Below are positions 58,901-64,000 of a stretch of 64,000 nt of DNA, piece after piece. Made by a program: the position numbers and the translations under genes. This stretch comes from an uncultured Lactobacillus sp. (lineage in GTDB: Bacteria; Bacillota; Bacilli; Lactobacillales; Lactobacillaceae): the NCBI RefSeq assembly GCF_947367085.1, contig NZ_CANBCP010000004.1:1-64000 (forward strand), written 5' to 3'. The first letter of the stretch is position 1. Every line of letters begins with the position of its first letter. The notes beneath the pieces are model-generated. The model saw only the letters and a program-made list of their open reading frames with translations, was not told the DNA's origin and did no database searches.

Positions 58901-60661
58901 TTATTTTGCATAACCTACATAATACCAGTTTGGATAACCATTACCCATTGAACGTGATGGCTTGAGTGAGTAACCAGTCAACTTATTATTAACAGCGGTA
59001 ATTGCGTAGCTGTTAGCAACTGGGACAACATAAGCTTCATCGTCCATGTATTTTTGCCATTCATGGAATTTCTTGATTCGATAATCTTTATCAAATGCTT
59101 TCAAAGAATCCATATCATTAAGTAATTCGGTATTCTTCTTGGTTACAAATCGTGAGTAGTTAAATGGTGCTTTTTGACCATAAAGATCATTTTGTGATGG
59201 TTCAGAAGATAGTGACCAAGCACCAATAAACATATCTACTTCTGGAGAATCATGTTGAACTTTATCATAGAAGGAGTTCATCTCCATTAAGCGTCCACCA
59301 GTCAGCTTAACTTTAAGTCCCATTTTCTTCCATTGTTGGATATAGTTTTGAATGATTGGTTGCTGAACACTACTGCCACTCATGGCAGCAAGATGAATTG
59401 TTAACGGCTTGCCATTAGGTTGAACACGATAAGTCCCCTTCTTCTTAAAGCCAGCCTTGTCTAAAAGCTCGTTGCCTTTTTTAATATTGTAATCATAACC
59501 TTTAACATTCTTATCAAAGAAAGGACCGTATTGCTTAGGAATTAAAGTTGGGATTCTAAATGAAAGACCTGATGAATAGCGCTTATAAACTTCGTTAACG
59601 TTCATTCCGTAAGCGATAGCTTGACGAAGGGCTTTATTATTCATCTTAGCGTGATCATTCATCACGTTTTCACCTAACTTACTATCCCATTTACCAACCT
59701 TAAAGCCTAGGTAAGAATAAGACAAAGGAATATGAGCAATAAAGTTTACGTCTTTAGTGTTCTTGATATTTTGCCATTGTGAATTAATAACAGCCATAAC
59801 ATCAAATTTTCTACTCTTAATAGATTGAGCAACCGAATTTGGTGAAATAACTGAAGCGGTGATCTTACTTAATTTAGGCTTACCTTTGTAGTAATACTCG
59901 TTTGGAACCCAAGTAACTGATTGACCACGAACGACTTTACTTAACTTATATGGACCGTAAAATAATGGTTGTTTACGAATTTTATTTGAAGAGATCAACT
60001 TCTTAAATGGTACGTCTTTTAAGTAGTGATATGGTGCAGCTTGTTCCCAAATATAACCGTTACCTGATTGAGTCATTCCTGGCTTCATCTCTTTAAAGTG
60101 AAGCACAACAGTGCGGCCATTTTCACCATCTGGCATTTCGATACCAGAAATCGTATTTGCTTTGCCTTCGTGGTATTCTTCAAGTCCGACTAAGTCAGCT
60201 AATGAAGAAGTGTAACGCTCTGAAGCAGTATCTTTATTGGCGATTATTTCATAAGCATATTCATAATCTTTAGCAACTAAAGGCTTGCCATCTGACCATT
60301 TAACTTTAGGATTGATTTTGACTGTTGCAGTCTTTGCATCTTTGTCGATTGAAATGTCTGCAGCGCCACCTTTTCAGTAATTATAAACATCATCTGTTGC
60401 AAATAAACTTTCGTCACCATATTGGCTAACTTCAGTATCGGTTGCATTAGTAGATAATTCGTCATTAAAGACCCCAGTAAAAGGAGTATCAACTTCAATA
60501 GCAACAGAAACGTGTCCACCGTTTTTAGTAGCTTTCTTAGGGACACTTTCTTTAAAATGCGGATTAGCTGTTTGGTTTTGATTACTATTACCACAAGCAG
60601 CTAAAGTTAAAGCAACACCTGAAACAAGTGTTAACATTCCAATCAGTTTGGATTTTTTCAT
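58901..60661 (-). pseudogene. oppA: Peptide ABC transporter substrate-binding lipoprotein OppA, interrupted by an in-frame stop
   Basis: The full frame from the ATG at 60661 (MKKSKLIGMLTLVSG, after GGGAGG) to 58901 would encode about 586 residues, matching the upstream paralogue (584). A TGA at 60376-60374, codon 96, breaks it; the frame is otherwise continuous and homologous on both sides. The N-terminus has a lipobox LAAC. The C-terminal part keeps the SBP_bac_5 substrate-binding segments. It has its own promoter and terminator. This may be a true nonsense mutation, a sequencing error or a read-through gene. Confidence 0.85.
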
Positions 60662-60699
60662 ATTTTCCTCCCATAAATTGGGACAAGTTGATATGACCA

Positions 60700-60728
60700 A
60701 TCTTAGCACTTTAAATAAGTATCTACAA
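60700..60728 (-). promoter_or_regulatory. Predicted promoter of the interrupted oppA
   Basis: On the minus strand TTGTAG (60728-60723) and TAAGAT (60705-60700) are 17 bases apart, directly after the terminator of the intact copy. Confidence 0.6.
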
Positions 60729-60729
60729 A

Positions 60730-60762
60730 CACAAAAAAGAAGCAGAATATTCTGCTTCTTTT
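60730..60762 (-). terminator. Terminator after the intact oppA
   Basis: AAAAGAAGCAGAAT is followed immediately by its reverse complement (60735-60762), a perfect 14-bp palindrome with T residues following on the minus strand. Confidence 0.88.
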
Positions 60763-60781
60763 AAGTTGTGATCTATTTTTA

Positions 60782-62536
60782 TTATTTAACGTATCCTAAG
60801 TTAAAGAATACTGAGTTAGATGCAGATGGCTTAGTTGAGTAACCAGTAAGCTTGTCGTTAACAGCAGTTACAGTGTAACCATTAGTCATTGGTAATACGT
60901 AAGCTTCATCATGCATGTATTGTTGCCATTCGTGGAACTTCTTGACACGGTAATCCTTGTTGAAGGCCTTTTGTGATGACATTTCTTCAAGTAACTTAGT
61001 GTTCTTCTTAGTTACGAAACGTGAAAAGTTGAATGGAGCTTTTTCTGCGTAAAGGTCATCTTGAGTTGGTTCACTTGATAATGACCATACACCTTGAAGC
61101 ATATCGATTGATGGATCATCATTTTGAACCTTGTCGTAGAATGAGTTACTTTCCATCAAACGACCCCCTGCTAACTTAACGTTCAAGCCAAGCTTGTGCC
61201 ATTGTTGTAAGTAGTTTTGGATAATTGGTTGTTGAGTTGAGTTACCTTCCATTGCACCGAAGTGGATTACTAATGGCTTACCATTTGGTTGTACACGCCA
61301 TTTACCCTTCTTCTTGTAGCCTGCTTTATCAAGTAATTCGTTAGCCTTCTTTAAGTTTTGAGTGTAAGGTTTAACATCCTTGTCAAAGAATGCACCGAAT
61401 TGCTTAGGAACTAAAGTAGGAACTTGGAATGAAAGACCGTGAGTGTAACGCTTAGTTACAGGTTCAATGTTCATACCGTAAGCGATAGCTTGACGCAAAG
61501 CCTTGTTGTTCATCTTTGCGTTAGGGTTCATTACGTTTGCACCCTTCTTAGCATCCCATTTACCAACTTTGAATGCAAGGTATGAATATGATAGAGGAAC
61601 TTTAGCAACAAAGTTCACATTCTTAGTACCCTTTACACTTTCCCATTGTGAGTTAATTACGTCAGAAATATCGTATTTGTGTGACTTAATAGCTTGAGAA
61701 ACTGAGTTAGTACCAATTACTGAGATAGTAACCTTCTTTAACTTAGGAGTTCCACGCCAGTAGTATGGGTTACGTACAAATGAAACTGATTGTCCACGTA
61801 CAACGTGGTTAACCTTAAATGGCCCAAAGAATAAAGGATTCTTTCTAACTTTATCGGATGAAACTAAGTCCTTAAATGGAACATCCTTTAAGTAGTGATA
61901 TGGAGTAGCGTTTTCCCAAATGAAGCCGTTACCTGATTGGTTCATACCTGGTCTCATTTGTTTGAAGTGGATGACAACCTTACGGCCATTTTCACCATTT
62001 GGCATTTCAATACCAGAAATAGTCTTAGATTTGCCATCGTGGTATTCTTCAAGTCCTACAATGTTAGCCAAACTAGAAGTATAACGTGATGATTGAGTTG
62101 CTGGGTTAGCAATAACTTCGTAGGCAAACTCTACATCTTTAGCAGTAACTTGCTTACCATCTGACCACTTAACGCCCTTTTTAACGTTAATAGTTGCAGT
62201 CTTAGCTTTATTATCAATTTTAATAGTAGCTGGACCTTTGTCAGTGTATTGGTAAGTGTCGTTAGTATCGAACAAACTTTCATTTGCTGGAGCAATAACG
62301 TCAGTGTCGCTTGCATCAGTAGAAAGTTCGTTGTTAAAAATACCCTTGAATGGAGAGTTTGAAATCTCTGCAATTGAGACGCTTCCACCGCTCTTAGTAG
62401 CTTTCTTAGGTACTGCAGCTTTAAAATTCTTAACATCATCTGCACTGTTTGAGTTTGACTTATTGCCACAAGCAGCTAAAGTTAAAGCCACACCAGTAAG
62501 TAAAGTTAAACTTCCAAATAATTTGGCTTTTTTCAT
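60782..62536 (-). CDS. oppA: Peptide ABC transporter substrate-binding lipoprotein OppA
   Basis: OppA captures oligopeptides at the cell surface for import. I place the start at 62536 (MKKAKLFGSLTLLTG) after AGGAGG. The 584-residue protein has a lipoprotein signal with lipobox LAAC (Cys near 23). SBP_bac_5 features follow, such as VKKGVKWSDGKQVTAKDVEFAYE near 120-145, AIAYGMNIEPV and WRVQPNGKPLVIHFGAMEG. No permease or ATPase genes adjoin, so it probably serves a transporter encoded elsewhere. It may also bind pheromone peptides. Its downstream paralogue is interrupted. Confidence 0.95.
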   Translation of the reverse strand: MKKAKLFGSLTLLTGVALTLAACGNKSNSNSADDVKNFKAAVPKKATKSGGSVSIAEISNSPFKGIFNNELSTDASDTDVIAPANESLFDTNDTYQYTDKGPATIKIDNKAKTATINVKKGVKWSDGKQVTAKDVEFAYEVIANPATQSSRYTSSLANIVGLEEYHDGKSKTISGIEMPNGENGRKVVIHFKQMRPGMNQSGNGFIWENATPYHYLKDVPFKDLVSSDKVRKNPLFFGPFKVNHVVRGQSVSFVRNPYYWRGTPKLKKVTISVIGTNSVSQAIKSHKYDISDVINSQWESVKGTKNVNFVAKVPLSYSYLAFKVGKWDAKKGANVMNPNAKMNNKALRQAIAYGMNIEPVTKRYTHGLSFQVPTLVPKQFGAFFDKDVKPYTQNLKKANELLDKAGYKKKGKWRVQPNGKPLVIHFGAMEGNSTQQPIIQNYLQQWHKLGLNVKLAGGRLMESNSFYDKVQNDDPSIDMLQGVWSLSSEPTQDDLYAEKAPFNFSRFVTKKNTKLLEEMSSQKAFNKDYRVKKFHEWQQYMHDEAYVLPMTNGYTVTAVNDKLTGYSTKPSASNSVFFNLGYVK

Positions 62537-62578
62537 ATTACATTTCCTCCTGTGAGTTAGGATCAAGTTGATGTTTAA

Positions 62579-62607
62579 ATATTATCATCTAAATTTTAAA
62601 ATTACAA
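62579..62607 (-). promoter_or_regulatory. Predicted sigma-A promoter of oppA
   Basis: On the minus strand TTGTAA (62607-62602) and TAATAT (62584-62579) are 17 bases apart. The rest of 62620-62830 holds no convincing gene. Confidence 0.7.
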
Positions 62608-62696
62608 GGGTTTTGCTTATATTTTTTTAATTTATTTTCATTTAAAGCCTATTTAGGTAAAAAAGTAAAAATCTAAAATATGTCCAAGCCCACTTA

Positions 62697-62717
62697 CAGT
62701 GGTACTTATCACCACTG
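62697..62717. repeat. Perfect 7-bp inverted repeat in the oppA-galU gap
   Basis: CAGTGGT (62697-62703) and ACCACTG (62711-62717) are separated by 7 bases and not followed by a T run, so this is not a terminator. It lies about 95 bases upstream of the oppA promoter. Nothing else in the gap explains it; an operator is one possibility. Confidence 0.5.
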
Positions 62718-62825
62718 GTTCAGTCCAATGATTAAGTTTATGAAATTTATTCTCATAAACACGTAGCCTACTCATATTTTCTATACTCATACAGAACAAA
62801 ATGAGAGAATATTGATTTTTCTCAT

Positions 62826-62859
62826 AAAAAAAGAATGGCTCACACACTAGCCATTCTTT
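62826..62859 (-). terminator. Terminator after galU
   Basis: AAAGAATGGCT (62830-62840) pairs perfectly with AGCCATTCTTT (62849-62859), with a seven-T tract on the minus strand. Confidence 0.92.
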
Positions 62860-62865
62860 CTTTAT

Positions 62866-63753
62866 TTAGTTGTTTTTTTGTAGCTCTTTAGCCTTTTCAA
62901 GAATGAATTGTTTCAATGAATCACGAGTTTCAGGGTGTGTTAATCCGTATTCAATTGAAGTTTCTAAGTAGCCAAACTTATTACCTACATCACTTCTGTG
63001 ACCCTTAAAGACATGGGCGAAGACACGTTGAGTCTTATTCATCGTATCAATAGCATCTGTCAATTGAACTTCGCCGCCACGTCCAGGCTTTTGGGTTGCT
63101 AAAACATCGAAAATTTCTGGAGTTAATAAGTAGCGGCCAATAATAGCGTAGTCACTTGGCGCTTTATCAATATCTGGTTTTTCAACAAATGATTTAACAT
63201 TGATTAAACCTGGCTTAATTTCACCATCCGGTTCAATGACACCATATTTTGAAACTTCCTTATGAGGAACTGGCATGACAGCTAAAGTTGCAGCATGAGT
63301 TTCATCATAGCGATTAATTAACTGCTTAGTCAATGGAACTTCATCATTCATCAAATCATCACCAAGCATAACAACAAATGGGTCGCCACCCACAAAGCTG
63401 CGTGCCTGATAGATAGCATCGCCCAGACCGGCTGGATGAGGCTGGCGGGTATAATATAAGTTGACACCTAAATTGGTAATACCTTGTACTTCTTTTAATA
63501 ATTCAATCTTGCCAGTTTTTTCAAGATCTTGTTCTAATTCAGGATTTGCATCAAAGTGGTCTTCAATTGATCGCTTATTTTTACCAGTAACTATTAAAAT
63601 ATCCTCAATACCTGATTTTTTTGCTTCTTCGACGATAAATTGAATAGTTGGCTTATCGACGATTGGCAACATTTCCTTTGGCATCGCTTTAGTTGCAGGT
63701 AAAAATCTTGTACCTAAGCCTGCAGCTGGAATGACTGCTTTTCTAACTTTCAT
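62866..63753 (-). CDS. galU: UTP-glucose-1-phosphate uridylyltransferase
   Basis: GalU makes UDP-glucose for glycolipids, exopolysaccharide and galactose use. I place the start at 63753 ([14 protein letters not shown]) after GGAGGAGAA. The 295-residue protein has [20 protein letters not shown] near 10-29, [10 protein letters not shown] near 105-115 and [20 protein letters not shown] near 165-185. It is monocistronic between two terminators. Confidence 0.97.
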   Translation of the reverse strand: MKVRKAVIPAAGLGTRFLPATKAMPKEMLPIVDKPTIQFIVEEAKKSGIEDILIVTGKNKRSIEDHFDANPELEQDLEKTGKIELLKEVQGITNLGVNLYYTRQPHPAGLGDAIYQARSFVGGDPFVVMLGDDLMNDEVPLTKQLINRYDETHAATLAVMPVPHKEVSKYGVIEPDGEIKPGLINVKSFVEKPDIDKAPSDYAIIGRYLLTPEIFDVLATQKPGRGGEVQLTDAIDTMNKTQRVFAHVFKGHRSDVGNKFGYLETSIEYGLTHPETRDSLKQFILEKAKELQKNN

Positions 63754-63792
63754 GTTCTTCTCCTCCAAGGTTAGTATTTTTAAACAAAAATA

Positions 63793-63801
63793 ATTATAGC
63801 A
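63793..63801 (-). promoter_or_regulatory. Extended -10 promoter of galU
   Basis: On the minus strand TGC TATAAT (63801-63793) is an extended -10 element about 40 bases before the start codon. No good -35 is visible at 16-18 bases. Confidence 0.6.
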
Positions 63802-63835
63802 CGTTTGTGATATTTTTAACTATAGCTTTATTATC

Positions 63836-63861
63836 AAAAAAAGACAGCCGAAGCTGTCTTT
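63836..63861 (-). terminator. Terminator of the partial gene at the right edge
   Basis: On the minus strand AAAGACAGC-TTCG-GCTGTCTTT forms a UUCG-tetraloop hairpin followed by TTTT. It lies about 29 bases after the stop of the partial gene. Confidence 0.92.
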
Positions 63862-63889
63862 CATCGTATGTATAAATCTTACAAGCTTA

Positions 63890-64000
63890 TTATTTTGCCA
63901 TTTGCTCAGCTACTAATCGACCTTGAGTAGAATAATCAGCTAATGAAAAACCGATCATGTAAAAGTCACTAAACAAAGCTCCAGTTGACATTTCACCTAA
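63890..64000 (-). CDS. C-terminus of an unidentified protein, possibly a flavoprotein (5' end beyond window)
   Basis: The last 36 codons are visible, ending GFSLADYSTQGRLVAEQMAK and two stop codons. The GE...G.SLAD...GRLVAE pattern recalls the C-terminus of fumarate-reductase/flavocytochrome c-type flavoproteins (ADALVFGRIAGE-like), but 36 residues are not enough to assign it. The strong terminator directly downstream supports a real gene end. Confidence 0.5.
   Translation of the reverse strand, partial: LGEMSTGALFSDFYMIGFSLADYSTQGRLVAEQMAK

Noticed and set aside
58901..60136. The 411-codon frame starting MPDGENGR as a separate OppA-like gene
   Set aside because: The start is internal to the homologous region, has no signal peptide, and is in the same frame as the N-terminal fragment. 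It is one interrupted oppA.
60277..60594. A 105-codon leucine-rich frame over the oppA N-terminus
   Set aside because: It is a shadow of the true lipoprotein frame, which has the lipobox and homology.
62653..62847. A 64-codon minus-strand frame in the oppA-galU gap
   Set aside because: Its start overlaps the galU terminator, no ribosome site precedes it, and the composition does not look like protein.

Overview
The window is a typical low-GC Firmicute chromosome segment, and gene content and protein sequence point to a Lactobacillus of the acidophilus/gasseri/johnsonii group. Evidence includes a PolC-type polymerase, class A sortase, CIRCE-controlled hrcA operon, LexA box, CcpA cre site, PepD-type C69 dipeptidase, tandem OppA lipoproteins and a helveticin J-family protein. 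Species is not proven. Almost all genes lie on the minus strand, so the window reads from high to low coordinates. I see no rRNA, tRNA, CRISPR array, transposase or prophage.

Layout from low to high coordinates. 1-4064: lepA, srtA, recJ (recJ runs off the left edge). 4200-9075: heat-shock operon hrcA-grpE-dnaK-dnaJ behind two CIRCE operators. 9093-10860: Lsa-like ABC-F ATPase with a long attenuator leader. 10858-18250: rimP-nusA-ylxR-ylxQ-infB-rbfA, followed by truB-ribF. 18250-28395: pyrH-frr-uppS-cdsA-rseP-proS-polC. 28508-30480: rpsB-tsf with a structured leader. 30518-35070: a TrmN6/GIY-YIG fusion, divergent plsC and cfa, and a CcpA-controlled FAD oxidase. 35071-38623: heterodimeric ABC exporter. 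38712-42004: yneF, ynzC, divergent lexA, an orphan lipoprotein, a cysteine-free UDG and a NUDIX hydrolase. 42006-47140: a bacteriocin-like locus (helveticin J homologue, degenerate SGNH protein, two half-size ABC exporters behind a poly-G promoter). 47244-58801: rplS-trmD-rimM-rpsP, ffh-ylxM, pepD and rnc-smc-ftsY. 58901-64000: two tandem oppA genes (one with an internal stop), galU and the end of another gene.

Most of the DNA is core machinery for translation, RNA maturation, protein targeting, chromosome organisation, lipid synthesis and protein folding. The parts deserving attention are regulatory or accessory. They are the ABC-F leader (three-codon uORF plus two terminators and a possible antiterminator), the rimP-nusA leader attenuator, the helveticin/pseudo-SGNH/ABC block with a homopolymeric G tract in a promoter spacer, the methyltransferase/GIY-YIG fusion, and the interrupted oppA copy.
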